From positions 212 to 45,111 of the forward strand of contig NZ_JXJT01000017.1 in NCBI RefSeq assembly GCF_002441885.1: a stretch of DNA of 44,900 nt. The letters run 5' to 3'. Below, in pieces: positions 34,072 through 42,921 of the stretch. The position numbers were made by a program, and so were the translations under genes. Source of the stretch: Pseudolactococcus chungangensis CAU 28 = DSM 22330. GTDB lineage: Bacteria; Bacillota; Bacilli; Lactobacillales; Streptococcaceae. The notes below the pieces were generated by a model that worked only from the letters and a program-made list of their open reading frames with translations, did not search any database and had not been told where the DNA came from. Numbering within the stretch: the first letter of the stretch is position 1; each line of letters starts with the position of its first letter.

Positions 34072-34755
34072 ATGAGTCCTTTTGCTTTAGAACGTTGGCA
34101 GGCATTCTTTGCTGATTTTGGTCAATTTGCAAATGGTTTTCTCTATACGTTGGAGATTTCTATTGGTGCTTTACTACTCGCCATGATATTAGGTGTGGTA
34201 TTCGGCTCGCTATCTGCCACACGAAATAAGATTTTACGTGGCATCAGTCGAGTGTATGTCGAGGTGTATCAAAATACGCCTTTATTGATTCAATTTGTTG
34301 TGGTCTATTATGGTTTTCCACTTCTAAATAAAGATTTAGTTATTTCCGCATTTTGGACAGCCATTATTTGTGTCGGTCTATATCACGGTGCCTATATCGC
34401 AGAGGTTATCCGCTCTGGTATTGAAGGAGTTCCTAAAGGTCAGACTGAGGCTGCAGAATCACAAGGTTTCACATACGGTGGGACCATGCGCTTGATTATT
34501 TTGCCCCAAGCTATTCGGATGATTTATCCGCCATTGACGAATCAGGTGGTCAACTTGATTAAAAATACGTCGACAGTTGCGATTATCTCAGGGGCTGACC
34601 TTATGTTTACGGCTAAATCGTGGTCGTCAATGAATGTTAACTATATTCCAGCCTTTGTTGGAGTTGGTGTGCTTTATTTTGCTCTATGTTTCCCGCTTGC
34701 AACTCTGGCGCGTCGCATGGAAGAAAAAAATAAAAATGCCTATAGTGTCGGCTAG
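34072..34755 (+). CDS. glnM: Glutamine-type ABC transporter permease 1
   Basis: 227-residue HisM/GlnP-type permease with about five helices. The coupling motif is present as GVPKGQTEAAESQGFTYGGT (EAA loop) followed by IILPQAIRMIYPPLTNQ. N-terminal LYTLEISIGALLLAMILG and YQNTPLLIQF are typical of the family. SD AAAGG. It pairs with the next permease to form the membrane channel driven by GlnQ. Confidence 0.88.
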   Translation: MSPFALERWQAFFADFGQFANGFLYTLEISIGALLLAMILGVVFGSLSATRNKILRGISRVYVEVYQNTPLLIQFVVVYYGFPLLNKDLVISAFWTAIICVGLYHGAYIAEVIRSGIEGVPKGQTEAAESQGFTYGGTMRLIILPQAIRMIYPPLTNQVVNLIKNTSTVAIISGADLMFTAKSWSSMNVNYIPAFVGVGVLYFALCFPLATLARRMEEKNKNAYSVG

Positions 34756-34773
34756 AAAGAGAGGATATGACAT

Positions 34774-35442
34774 ATGAGTTTAGCACAAGAAGCGGCGCAG
34801 GTTTTCACGGCGACCAATATTCGATTTCTCTTTCAAGGTTTAAGCTTGACACTTTTTATCGCCTTTATTTCTATCTTTCTTTCAACGATTCTTGGGACAT
34901 TATTAGCAGTTATGCGTAATGGTAAAAATCCATTTTTCAAATTGATTGCGAGTGTCTATATTGAGGTGGTTAGAAATGTCCCCAATCTGTTATGGATTTT
35001 TGTAGTTTTCTTGATTTTCCAAGTCAAGTCAGTGCCAGCGGGTATTATTTCCTTTACGGTCTTTACGACAGCTGCCCTTGCGGAGATTATCCGTGGTGGT
35101 TTGAATGGTGTGCCAGAAGGTCAAACTGAAGCTGGTAAGTCACAAGGATTTTCAGATGCTCAGATTTTGACTTATATCGTGTTGCCTCAAGCTGTTCGTA
35201 AAATGTTGCCCGCCATTATTTCACAGTTTGTGACGGTCATTAAGGATACCTCGTTTTTATACTCAGTTATTGCTTTACAAGAGTTATTCGGTAATTCACA
35301 GATTCTCATGGGGCAGTATTTCCAAGTTGGCCAAGTTTTCATGATTTATGGCTTTGTGGCTTTAATTTATTTCGTTATCAATTTTGCGATTTCACAATTA
35401 TCACGCAAGCTCCAGAAATCTTGGGCGAATTCACTTGAATAA
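34774..35442 (+). CDS. glnP: Glutamine-type ABC transporter permease 2
   Basis: 222 residues, same family as its neighbour: GLSLTLFIAFISIFLSTILG, RNVPNLLWIF, EAA loop GVPEGQTEAGKSQGFSDAQ, then IVLPQAVRKMLPAI. Second subunit of the heteromeric channel. Its stop codon overlaps an internal promoter-like sequence and is followed within 10 bp by a terminator hairpin. Confidence 0.88.
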   Translation: MSLAQEAAQVFTATNIRFLFQGLSLTLFIAFISIFLSTILGTLLAVMRNGKNPFFKLIASVYIEVVRNVPNLLWIFVVFLIFQVKSVPAGIISFTVFTTAALAEIIRGGLNGVPEGQTEAGKSQGFSDAQILTYIVLPQAVRKMLPAIISQFVTVIKDTSFLYSVIALQELFGNSQILMGQYFQVGQVFMIYGFVALIYFVINFAISQLSRKLQKSWANSLE

Positions 35443-35451
35443 TGTTAAAAT

Positions 35452-35472
35452 GGAACCGAGAGGTTCTTTTTT
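35452..35472 (+). terminator. Terminator of the gln operon, ending 2 bp before the next ATG
   Basis: GAACC-GAGA-GGTTC (GNRA-like tetraloop, 5 bp plus a G-U closing pair) followed by six T. Confidence 0.7.
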
Positions 35473-35474
35473 AT

Positions 35475-36206
35475 ATGACAGAAAAACAAATGCCGTCGGA
35501 ACTAGAGTCGACACCTAACACATTGAATGAACAATTTATAGCAATTTATAAAAAAATAGAGGCTTTTGCCAACAAAAAATTCAATAAAACAGGTAAATAT
35601 ATGCCGATGTCCCAGCTAACAGATGCCATCATGGCCTATATGCCCGGAGCGCGTGAGTATGCAATGGACTTTGAATTGTTTAATAATTTACGTAACATGA
35701 TGCAACATAAGCTATCGAACAACTATTTTGTCATTCAACCAGAAGTCGTGACACTGATTCAACACGTTTATGAGGTCCTGACTAAACCGATAACAGTTGG
35801 CCAGCTCTTTGCATCAGAGGTAATCTTTGTGCCAGAATTTGCTGATTTTGATACCGTGATGGATTTGATTAAGCGCCACCATCATACACAGTTTCCAGTC
35901 ATTCGAAATGGTAAATTTGTCATGCGTAAAATCATCACGGCAAATGCCTTAGTCCATGCATTAACGTTATCAAAAAAACCGTCAGTGTCAGATATGTTAG
36001 CTCAATCGCAAGCAATTGTGAGGTTTATCCCAGCGTCAGCCTCAATTTTTGAAGCAGAAAAAATACTGCTTGACGAAATGAAACTCGGGCAAAAATCTGT
36101 CGTATTACTGATTACCAAGGTAACGGACTATAATAAAGTGCGCCCAGTAGATGTGATTGGGTTAATCAATATCACGGATTTGCCCCAAATTTTGGCAAAA
36201 AAATGA
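35475..36206 (+). CDS. CBS-pair protein with N-terminal helical domain carrying an RNxxxH motif
   Basis: 243 residues. The C-terminal ~140 residues are a CBS pair (VGQLFASEVIFVPEFADFDT, then HTQFPVIRNGKFV, and IGLINITDLPQIL), likely an adenine-nucleotide sensor. The N-terminal helical part contains NNLRNMMQHKL, an R-x4-H motif (Arg73, His78) like that of HEPN domains. Start is uncertain: ATG 35475 directly follows a terminator hairpin and has only a distant GAGG; the ATG at 35442 overlapping the glnP stop would add 11 residues encoded by the terminator itself. TGTTAAAAT (35443-35451) may be its promoter. Function unknown. Confidence 0.7.
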   Translation: MTEKQMPSELESTPNTLNEQFIAIYKKIEAFANKKFNKTGKYMPMSQLTDAIMAYMPGAREYAMDFELFNNLRNMMQHKLSNNYFVIQPEVVTLIQHVYEVLTKPITVGQLFASEVIFVPEFADFDTVMDLIKRHHHTQFPVIRNGKFVMRKIITANALVHALTLSKKPSVSDMLAQSQAIVRFIPASASIFEAEKILLDEMKLGQKSVVLLITKVTDYNKVRPVDVIGLINITDLPQILAKK

Positions 36207-36212
36207 TATAAT
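36204..36212 (+). promoter_or_regulatory. Extended -10 promoter, predicted leaderless tmk mRNA
   Basis: TGATATAAT overlaps the stop codon region of the CBS gene and ends 7 nt before the tmk ATG; there is no SD. Confidence 0.65.
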
Positions 36213-36219
36213 TTAAACC

Positions 36220-36867
36220 ATGAGCAAAGGAATTTTAATCACGTTGGAGGGGCCCGAGGGCGCTGGAAAAACAACGATATTACATCAAATTTTACCGATA
36301 CTGACACAAATGGGCGTTGATATTTTAACGACGCGTGAACCAGGTGGTATTCGGATTGCAGAGAATATTCGCGAAATTATACTGGCACCTGAAAACACTG
36401 CGATTGATGGTAAAACAGAGTTGCTCTTATTTGCTGCTGCACGTAGACAACATCTGAATGAAAAAGTACGCCCCGCCTTAGCTGAAGGCAAAATCGTTAT
36501 CATTGATCGGTTCATTGATTCATCAGTGGCCTATCAAGGCTATGCGCGTGGGATCGACGTAGCGGATGTTGAAACAATTAACAATTTTGCAACGGATGGT
36601 CTCTTGCCAGACTTGACCCTGTATTTTGATGTTGATACAGAGATTGGCCTTTCACGTGTTATGTCAGGTGATCGTGAAGTTAACCGTCTTGATTTAGAAG
36701 CGCAAGAGATGCATCAAAAAGTACGTGCTGGTTATCAAGCCATTGCTAAAGCTAATCCTAAACGTATTGTGACGATAGATGCCTCACAAGCGATTGATCA
36801 AGTTGTGGCAGCGACATTATCCACTTTACAAATAAGGTTCCCGGAGATTTTTGATGGTCATTTCTGA
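36220..36867 (+). CDS. tmk: Thymidylate kinase
   Basis: Phosphorylates dTMP to dTDP. 215 residues: P-loop [11 protein letters not shown] (Lys17), TREPGG, the [16 protein letters not shown] region contacting dTMP, and a lid segment after [11 protein letters not shown]. First gene of tmk-holB-ricT-yabA-rsmI, as in Bacillus minus a few small genes. No SD; the -10 box lies immediately before the ATG. It overlaps holB by 14 bp. Confidence 0.95.
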   Translation: MSKGILITLEGPEGAGKTTILHQILPILTQMGVDILTTREPGGIRIAENIREIILAPENTAIDGKTELLLFAAARRQHLNEKVRPALAEGKIVIIDRFIDSSVAYQGYARGIDVADVETINNFATDGLLPDLTLYFDVDTEIGLSRVMSGDREVNRLDLEAQEMHQKVRAGYQAIAKANPKRIVTIDASQAIDQVVAATLSTLQIRFPEIFDGHF

Positions 36868-37717
36868 ATTACAACCTGAACTTTTTGCTCGTTTTTCTCA
36901 AGTATTAAAGCACAACAAGTTACATCATGCTTTCTTGTTTTCAGGTGGCTTTGGTGCTATGGAAATGGCAATCTGGTTAGCTCAGTCTCGCTTTTGTGGT
37001 GACCTGAAAGATGGGCTACCTTGTGGTCAGTGTCGAGAATGTCGGCTTGTTGCGGCTAATGACTTTACGGATTTACATCTTGTAAGTCCTGATGGGCAAA
37101 CGATTAAAACGCAGCAAATCCGAGAGTTATTACTTACTTTTTCACAGTCTGGTTTTGAAACGAATCGCCAAGTTGTGATTATAGATGGGGCTGAAAAACT
37201 TCATGTAAATGCCGCTAATGCTTTACTCAAGTCTATTGAGGAGCCAGAGTCTGAAATTTACATCTTTCTTTTAACAGCATCTGAGAACATGGTGCTTGAA
37301 ACCATTAAGTCGCGTGCCCAAATCATTACTTTTCCAAGTCAATCTCAGTTGATTCAAAACTATTTGGAGCAAAAAGGGACACTCAAGACAGATGCTAGTA
37401 TCATTTCAGAGGTTGTGACATCTTTGCCTGAGGCTGAAGCGTTGGCAGCGGATAAGGTTTTTTTAGAGAGTGTCAAGCAATTAGATAAATTCACTAAGAC
37501 CTTGGCTAGTGATGCTGATGAAGCTTTGCTGCAAATCATGCAGCTAGCGCCTTTGTTTAAAGATAAAAGATTGCAAGGCTTGGCATTCAATATCCTTGCC
37601 ATCTTTTTTGTCAAAAGACGCCAACCTAAATGGGCGCAAAATGTGTTTACGGCGCAAAAATACTGGCGTGCAAATGTGAATTTTCAAGCCAGTCTTGAAA
37701 AAATTATTTTAGGATAA
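36854..37717 (+). CDS. holB: DNA polymerase III delta' subunit
   Basis: Clamp-loader subunit, 287 residues. The N-terminal AAA+ module lacks a functional P-loop as expected of delta' ([13 protein letters not shown]) and keeps the four-cysteine zinc module ([18 protein letters not shown]) and [15 protein letters not shown]. Start ATG 36854 preferred over the adjacent TTG 36851 because GGAG is 7 nt upstream. Confidence 0.93.
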   Translation: MVISELQPELFARFSQVLKHNKLHHAFLFSGGFGAMEMAIWLAQSRFCGDLKDGLPCGQCRECRLVAANDFTDLHLVSPDGQTIKTQQIRELLLTFSQSGFETNRQVVIIDGAEKLHVNAANALLKSIEEPESEIYIFLLTASENMVLETIKSRAQIITFPSQSQLIQNYLEQKGTLKTDASIISEVVTSLPEAEALAADKVFLESVKQLDKFTKTLASDADEALLQIMQLAPLFKDKRLQGLAFNILAIFFVKRRQPKWAQNVFTAQKYWRANVNFQASLEKIILG

Positions 37718-37787
37718 GGTGAACGACTAGGTAGTTGTTTCTTATTTTATGATTTAACAATGCTTTGGGGCATTAAGAAAGAAAATT

Positions 37788-38558
37788 ATGAATTACGAAA
37801 TCAAATTGACACATGGTGAGGACAATCTTTTTGTCTCAAGTAATAGTCATTATGAGATTGCTGACACTGTAGTGATTAAAACTGAAAAATATAAGGTGAT
37901 GGGACGTATTGTACGTAAGGTTTCGCCTGAGCTATTAAGTGATGGCTATATCGTTTCTCAAGCTAATGCTCTAGACTTTGAATTAGCTGAAAAGGTTGCC
38001 CAGGATTCTGATGCTGCTAAGATAACAGTGAAGCGTTTGGTGCAAGATCACAGTCTTGATATGAAAGTCATAGAAGTCAAGTATACGCTTGACTACAAAC
38101 GATTATATATCAGCTTTACGGCTGAACATCGGGTGGATTTTAGAGCGCTTTTAAAAGATTTAGCCAGTAGTTTTAAAACTCGGATTGAATTGCGTCAAAT
38201 TGGCTCACGAGATGTTGCCAAAACATTTGGCGGCATTGGTCCTTGCGGACGTCCTCTTTGCTGTTCAGAATTTATGGGTGAATTTCCCAACGTCAGCATT
38301 AAGATGGCTAAGAATCAGGTTTTATCGCTCAATCAGAGCAAGTTAAATGGTCTATGTGGCCGTTTAATGTGTTGCTTGAGTTATGAAGATGATTTTTACC
38401 GTCAGGCACGGAAAAAATTCCCGGATTTTGGAGATACAATCAAGACGGTTGATGGTCAAGCACGGGTAATCGGTCTGAATATCTTATCTAATACAGTCAA
38501 GGCACGGTTGGATAATCAGATTCAGGATTATGACGTTTCAGAAATTGAGGTGGTTTGA
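37788..38558 (+). CDS. ricT: RicT/YaaT (PSP1-domain) iron-sulfur protein
   Basis: 256 residues with a PSP1 domain and the cysteine clusters IGPCGRPLCCSEF and NGLCGRLMCCLSYE. In Bacillus RicT forms a complex with RicA and RicF that binds [4Fe-4S] clusters and stimulates RNase Y processing of mRNAs. GAAAG serves as SD. It ends in a 1-bp overlap (TGATG) with yabA. Confidence 0.9.
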   Translation: MNYEIKLTHGEDNLFVSSNSHYEIADTVVIKTEKYKVMGRIVRKVSPELLSDGYIVSQANALDFELAEKVAQDSDAAKITVKRLVQDHSLDMKVIEVKYTLDYKRLYISFTAEHRVDFRALLKDLASSFKTRIELRQIGSRDVAKTFGGIGPCGRPLCCSEFMGEFPNVSIKMAKNQVLSLNQSKLNGLCGRLMCCLSYEDDFYRQARKKFPDFGDTIKTVDGQARVIGLNILSNTVKARLDNQIQDYDVSEIEVV

Positions 38559-38896
38559 TGACAGATAAAATGTCTTTCTTTGAGCATCTATCTGAACTTG
38601 AAGAAGGTTTGGTAGCAACACTCACGCAAGTCAGTGATATTAAAACCAACTATCAAAAATTATTAACAGAGAATACAAGCCTACGCTTGGAAAATGCGCG
38701 ATTGCGTGACCGTTTGACTGAATTTTCAGAGCCACATAGTCCAGAAAACAAGAATGAAAAATTGACCAAAAAAGTACCTATGTCAAATTTGCAAGAAATT
38801 TACGAAGATGGTTTTCATGTTTGTCGGGATTTTTATGGTCAGCGTTTGGAACCAGGGGAGACGTGTCTGTATTGCGCGGAGATTTTATATAGATGA
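38558..38896 (+). CDS. yabA: YabA replication initiation control protein
   Basis: 112 residues: an N-terminal coiled coil (about 4-55) that forms the tetramer stalk, a linker, and a C-terminal zinc-binding domain (FHVCRDFYG, CLYCAEIL). It bridges DnaA and the sliding clamp DnaN and restrains over-initiation. GAGG lies 7 nt before ATG 38558; the in-frame TTG at 38555 is not needed. Confidence 0.9.
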   Translation: MTDKMSFFEHLSELEEGLVATLTQVSDIKTNYQKLLTENTSLRLENARLRDRLTEFSEPHSPENKNEKLTKKVPMSNLQEIYEDGFHVCRDFYGQRLEPGETCLYCAEILYR

Positions 38897-39756
38897 TGAA
38901 TTTTCAGCAAAGTTTTAAGGGTGCAAAATCAGCTGGGACGCTGTATCTCGTGCCGACACCAATCGGTAATTTGGACGACATGACTTTTCGAGCGGTCGAA
39001 ATTTTGAAAACAGTTGATTTGATTGCCTCGGAAGATACGCGAAATACACAAAAATTGCTCAATCATTTTGAGATTGAGACACCGCAAGAGAGTTTTCATG
39101 AGCATAATAGTGGTTTGAAGCTTTCGAAAATGGTGCAATTTTTAGCATCTGGTAAAGCTATTGCTCAGGTTTCTGATGCAGGTTTACCCTCAATTTCTGA
39201 TCCAGGACATGACTTGGTTTTAGCCTGTATCTCTGAGGGGATTGATGTCGTTGCTCTGCCGGGTGCAAGTGCGGGGATTACAGCCTTGATTGCCTCTGGT
39301 ATCGCACCACAACCCCATATTTTTTACGGGTTTTTACCACGTAAAAAGTCAGAACAAGTCGCTTTTTTAACCGAAAAAAAGGCTTATCCAGAAAGTCAGA
39401 TATTTTATGAGTCGCCTCATCGAGTGGCTGCAACGCTGACTAATTTATTGGCTGTTTACGGTGACCGTGAGGTGGCTTTTGTGCGGGAATTGACGAAGCT
39501 TTTCGAAGAATATCGACGTGGTCGTATTTCTGAAGTTTTGGCATCGTTAGAGAGGCATCCAATTAAGGGTGAATGCTTAATTATTGTGAGTGGGTCTGAT
39601 GGGGTCAAACAGGATGAAACATCTGATTTAACAGATTTAGAGGCTGTTGAGGCCTTGATTCAAACTGGTGAAAAACCTAATGCAGCTATTAAAAAGGTTG
39701 CAAAAATACGTGGTTTGGTTCGTCAGGAACTCTATCAAAGCTATCATGATTTATAA
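38893..39756 (+). CDS. rsmI: 16S rRNA (cytidine-1402-2'-O)-methyltransferase
   Basis: 287 residues, SAM-dependent tetrapyrrole-methylase-fold enzyme that acts on C1402 in the decoding centre. Motifs: LYLVPTPIGNLDDMTFRA, ASEDTRNTQKLLNHF, ISDPGHDLV, ALPGASAGITALIASG, and FYESPHRV. Overlaps yabA by 4 bp and ends the operon at a strong terminator. Confidence 0.95.
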   Translation: MMNFQQSFKGAKSAGTLYLVPTPIGNLDDMTFRAVEILKTVDLIASEDTRNTQKLLNHFEIETPQESFHEHNSGLKLSKMVQFLASGKAIAQVSDAGLPSISDPGHDLVLACISEGIDVVALPGASAGITALIASGIAPQPHIFYGFLPRKKSEQVAFLTEKKAYPESQIFYESPHRVAATLTNLLAVYGDREVAFVRELTKLFEEYRRGRISEVLASLERHPIKGECLIIVSGSDGVKQDETSDLTDLEAVEALIQTGEKPNAAIKKVAKIRGLVRQELYQSYHDL

Positions 39757-39757
39757 A

Positions 39758-39788
39758 GGAAATGATCAAAATTGGTCATTTCTTTTTT
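39758..39788 (+). terminator. Terminator of the tmk-rsmI operon
   Basis: GAAATGATC pairs with GGTCATTTC around AAAATT, followed by six T. Confidence 0.85.
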
Positions 39789-39876
39789 AAAAGTCGTCAT
39801 ACAGTTTTTAAAAGCAGTCCTTTATGATTTTTATGGTAAAATGAGGTTTATCAATTTGAAAAGGGGATTTTTGATT

Positions 39877-40713
39877 ATGAGATTTAAAAAAGTAGCAGCG
39901 CTTGCTGCTGTCGGCTTACTAAGTGTTGCATTTTTGGCAGCGTGTGGTAAGTCAAATAAGGATGCGACGGATATATCTAAAAAAGCGACAACAATTACAG
40001 TGGCGCAAACAGCAGACTCTAAGCCTTATGCTTATAAAGATGGCAATACCTTGACAGGTTTTGATATTGAGGTGTTGAAAGCCATTGATAAAAAATTGCC
40101 TGATTACAAATTCAACTATAAAATTGTATCCGATGAAGCAATTTTAACGGATTTAGATGCAGGCCGTAGTCAAATTGGTGCCAATAACTTTGGCAAAACA
40201 CCTGAACGGGAAAAGAAATATTTATTTACTTATCCGATTTCTGAAAATGTCAATGCTATCTTTTCAAGCACGAAAAATAATTACACATCAATTAAAGATT
40301 TAATTGGTAAAAAAACAGAGATTCCTGCAGGAACTAACTATGGTGCTATTTTTGAAGCATGGAATAAGAAATACCCAGATAAAAAAATTGAAGTGACTTA
40401 TTCAGAACGCTCACTAGCTGACCGCTTGGCTGCGGTTGAGTCGGGGCAAATTGACTTCCTATTCGCCTCAAAATCAGCAGCGGAAAACTTAGCTAAGACA
40501 CATGGTGTCACAGTTGCTAGCAACATTCCTGATTTGAAAGAGTATCCGACATTTAAAACCTATGAATACTACATCTTGGATGACACACAAGAAAAACTTA
40601 AAGGTGAAATGGATAAAGCCATTAAAACCTTATCGGAAGATGGCACTTTGAAAGAACTGTCTGATAAATTTTACGGTGGCGATTACACACCGTCTGTAGA
40701 AGCTTTGAAATGA
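39877..40713 (+). CDS. Polar amino acid ABC transporter substrate-binding lipoprotein (first)
   Basis: 278 residues, signal peptide with lipobox FLAAC and Cys23, then a family-3 binding domain (TITVAQTADSKPYAY, LTGFDIEVLKAI, GANNFGKTPEREKKYLF). ATG 39877 chosen because the signal peptide begins there and AAGGGGA is 10 nt upstream; the frame is open 5' but only through the terminator region. A promoter-like TGGTAAAAT lies near 39834-39842. Substrate not determined; cystine or another polar amino acid is possible. A very strong hairpin separates it from the permease genes. Confidence 0.85.
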   Translation: MRFKKVAALAAVGLLSVAFLAACGKSNKDATDISKKATTITVAQTADSKPYAYKDGNTLTGFDIEVLKAIDKKLPDYKFNYKIVSDEAILTDLDAGRSQIGANNFGKTPEREKKYLFTYPISENVNAIFSSTKNNYTSIKDLIGKKTEIPAGTNYGAIFEAWNKKYPDKKIEVTYSERSLADRLAAVESGQIDFLFASKSAAENLAKTHGVTVASNIPDLKEYPTFKTYEYYILDDTQEKLKGEMDKAIKTLSEDGTLKELSDKFYGGDYTPSVEALK

Positions 40714-40735
40714 GTTAAGAATTACTTGCGTTAAA

Positions 40736-40785
40736 TAGCAAAAGGTCGTGATTAGGATTTCCTATCACGATCTTTTGCTATTTTT
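40736..40785 (+). terminator. Strong terminator between binding protein and permease genes
   Basis: TAGCAAAAGGTCGTGAT pairs with ATCACGATCTTTTGCTA, extended inward by AGG/CCT after one bulged T: about 20 bp with an apical 4-nt loop, followed by TTTTT. Confidence 0.9.
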
Positions 40786-40861
40786 AAGACTAAGTCATTG
40801 ATTCAGCGTTAAAATGGTAAGAGAAATATGGTAAAAATATGATGCTGTTTAAGGAGAGAAT

Positions 40862-41521
40862 ATGGCTAGTCAAATGATGTCCGAAGCTTTACCACAGTAT
40901 ATACATGCAATGGGCGTCACGTTAAAACTTGCAAGCATTGGTATTGTACTTGCTTTAATTATTGGTTTGATTTCGAGTTTTGTCATCTATTTTAGATTAC
41001 CAATTTTTCGGCAAATTGCCAGTGCCTATACAGAAATATCACGTAATACACCTTTATTGATTCAACTCTTTTTCTTATATTATGGCTTGCCACGTATTGG
41101 CATTCAATTAGAAAAAGAAACAGTTGGCATTATCGGGTTAGCCTTTCTAGGTGGTGGTTATATGAGTGAAGCTTTTCGAGGAGGGATTGAATCAGTTGCA
41201 AGGATTCAAGTGGAAAGTGGTCGTGCGCTTGGGTTGACAAGAGTACAATTGGCACGTTTCATTATTTTTCCGCAAGGATTTGCCAATAGTGTCCCAGCTG
41301 TTGGTGCGAATACGCTCTTCTTGCTGAAAGAAACGTCGGTATTTTCAGCTATTGCGATTATGGATTTGACCAATGTGACACGGGATTTGATTGGTATGTA
41401 TTACTTGACTCGAGAATACTTACTGATGTTGGTTATTTCTTATGCGGTCATTTTAATGCCTTTGTCACTCATTATCAGTTATATCGAAAGGAGAGTTCGC
41501 CATGGCATCTTCGGGTCTTAA
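40862..41521 (+). CDS. Polar amino acid ABC transporter permease A
   Basis: 219-residue HisM-type permease: MGVTLKLASIGIVLALIIG, EISRNTPLLIQLFFLYYG, EAA loop SVARIQVESGRALGLTRVQ and IIFPQGFANSVPAVGAN. SD AAGGAGAG 3-4 nt before the ATG. Overlaps the second permease by 20 bp, which implies coupled synthesis of the two channel halves. Confidence 0.87.
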   Translation: MASQMMSEALPQYIHAMGVTLKLASIGIVLALIIGLISSFVIYFRLPIFRQIASAYTEISRNTPLLIQLFFLYYGLPRIGIQLEKETVGIIGLAFLGGGYMSEAFRGGIESVARIQVESGRALGLTRVQLARFIIFPQGFANSVPAVGANTLFLLKETSVFSAIAIMDLTNVTRDLIGMYYLTREYLLMLVISYAVILMPLSLIISYIERRVRHGIFGS

Positions 41522-42179
41522 TATCTTTTTTGATGGTAACAACTTGTCCCGAATTTTGGGTGGTATGTGGTTAGCTGCTAAAATCTCAGTTGTTTCTCTG
41601 GTTATTGGTCTACTACTAGGTGTGCTATTTGGCATACTCAGAACCTCAAATTTAAGAGTGATTAAATTGATTTTCAAGATATATTTGGAAATTTTTCGGA
41701 TGATGCCCTTACTGGTTTTACTATTTGTTTTTTACTACATCCTACCAGAAGCTTTAAATTCGGATATCAGCCAGTTCACAGTTTCTGTACTCGTCTTCGT
41801 CCTTTGGATTTCCTCCGAAATGAGTGATGTCGTTAGGTCAGCTTTGATTAGCATTCCGAAAGCACAAATCGATGCAGGACGTGCACTTGGTTTGTCTAAA
41901 AGACAACAGTACCGCTATATTTATTTACCTCAAGGTTTACCACTTGTAATTCCTGCAACCCTGAATCTTGTAACACGCGTCATTAAAACGACCTCTATTC
42001 TTTTGATAATTGGCGTCCCAGAAATGATTAAAGTAGGCCAACAAGTCATAGAAAATTACACGATTAAAATTCCGACAGCCTCGCTGTGGGTCTATGGTTT
42101 CATTTTCTTCTTGTACTTTATCCTCTGTTGGCCCTTATCAGTACTAGCTAAACGCCTAGAAAGGAAGGCACGCACATGA
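41502..42179 (+). CDS. Polar amino acid ABC transporter permease B
   Basis: 225-residue paralogue of permease A: MWLAAKISVVSLVIGLLLG, LEIFRMMPLLVLLFVFYY, EAA loop SIPKAQIDAGRALGLSKRQ and IYLPQGLPLVIPA. SD AAAGGAG inside the preceding gene, 8 nt before the ATG. Its TGA overlaps the next ATG (ATGA). Confidence 0.87.
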   Translation: MASSGLNIFFDGNNLSRILGGMWLAAKISVVSLVIGLLLGVLFGILRTSNLRVIKLIFKIYLEIFRMMPLLVLLFVFYYILPEALNSDISQFTVSVLVFVLWISSEMSDVVRSALISIPKAQIDAGRALGLSKRQQYRYIYLPQGLPLVIPATLNLVTRVIKTTSILLIIGVPEMIKVGQQVIENYTIKIPTASLWVYGFIFFLYFILCWPLSVLAKRLERKART

Positions 42180-42907
42180 GTGTTTTAGAAGCTCAGAATA
42201 TTCATAAAAAATTCGGCAAAAACGACATACTAAAAGGCGTATCGCTAACCATTGACAAGGGAGAAGTACTCGTTTTACTAGGTCCCTCCGGCAGTGGCAA
42301 ATCCACGCTACTTCGTACGCTCAATGGTTTAGAGACAATTGACAGTGGAGAAATTAGTTTCAACGATAGAACTTTAGAACTTAATGAGCTAGCTTGGCAG
42401 AAAATTAGACCAGAGATTGGGATGGTGTTTCAGTCCTATGACCTCTTTCCAAATTTAACCGTGCTAGATAATATTTTATTAGGCCCCCTAAAAGTTCAGA
42501 AACGTGAAAAAACAGCAGTCACATCAGAAGCCATTGCCCTTTTGGAACGGATTGGACTAGCCGATAAGGCTGAAAGCTATCCCCGTGAATTATCCGGAGG
42601 TCAAAAACAACGAGTAGCCATTGTCAGGAGCCTTATCATGCAACCACAAGTTTTACTTTTTGATGAAGTGACAGCCTCCCTTGACCCAGAAATGGTGAGA
42701 GAAGTCCTAAGCGTGATTCAAGGGCTAGCTTCAGAAGGCATGACCATGCTGATTGTCACACATGAGATGAATTTCGCCAGACAAGTCGCTGACCGTGTTA
42801 TCTTTATGGACACAGGTCAAATTCTCGTAGAGACGAATGCAGAAGCTTTCTTCACAACAGAAGATAACCCTCGTGTTAAACAATTTTTATCTAGTTTAGC
42901 CTATTAA
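42176..42907 (+). CDS. Polar amino acid ABC transporter ATPase
   Basis: 243 residues: LGPSGSGKSTLL (Walker A), FQSYDLFPNLTVLDN (Q-loop), LSGGQKQRVAIVRSL (signature), VLLFDEVTASLDPE (Walker B; EVTAS replaces the usual EPTSA), and IVTHEMNFARQ. Powers permeases A and B and most likely works with both flanking binding proteins. ATGA overlap with permease B. Confidence 0.88.
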   Translation: MSVLEAQNIHKKFGKNDILKGVSLTIDKGEVLVLLGPSGSGKSTLLRTLNGLETIDSGEISFNDRTLELNELAWQKIRPEIGMVFQSYDLFPNLTVLDNILLGPLKVQKREKTAVTSEAIALLERIGLADKAESYPRELSGGQKQRVAIVRSLIMQPQVLLFDEVTASLDPEMVREVLSVIQGLASEGMTMLIVTHEMNFARQVADRVIFMDTGQILVETNAEAFFTTEDNPRVKQFLSSLAY

Positions 42908-42921
42908 TAAAAATATATAAA

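Noticed and set aside
42661-42700. Loss of ATPase function from the EVTAS variation after Walker B
   Set aside because: The catalytic Glu and Asp are kept; variation of the following Pro/Thr occurs in functional ABC ATPases.
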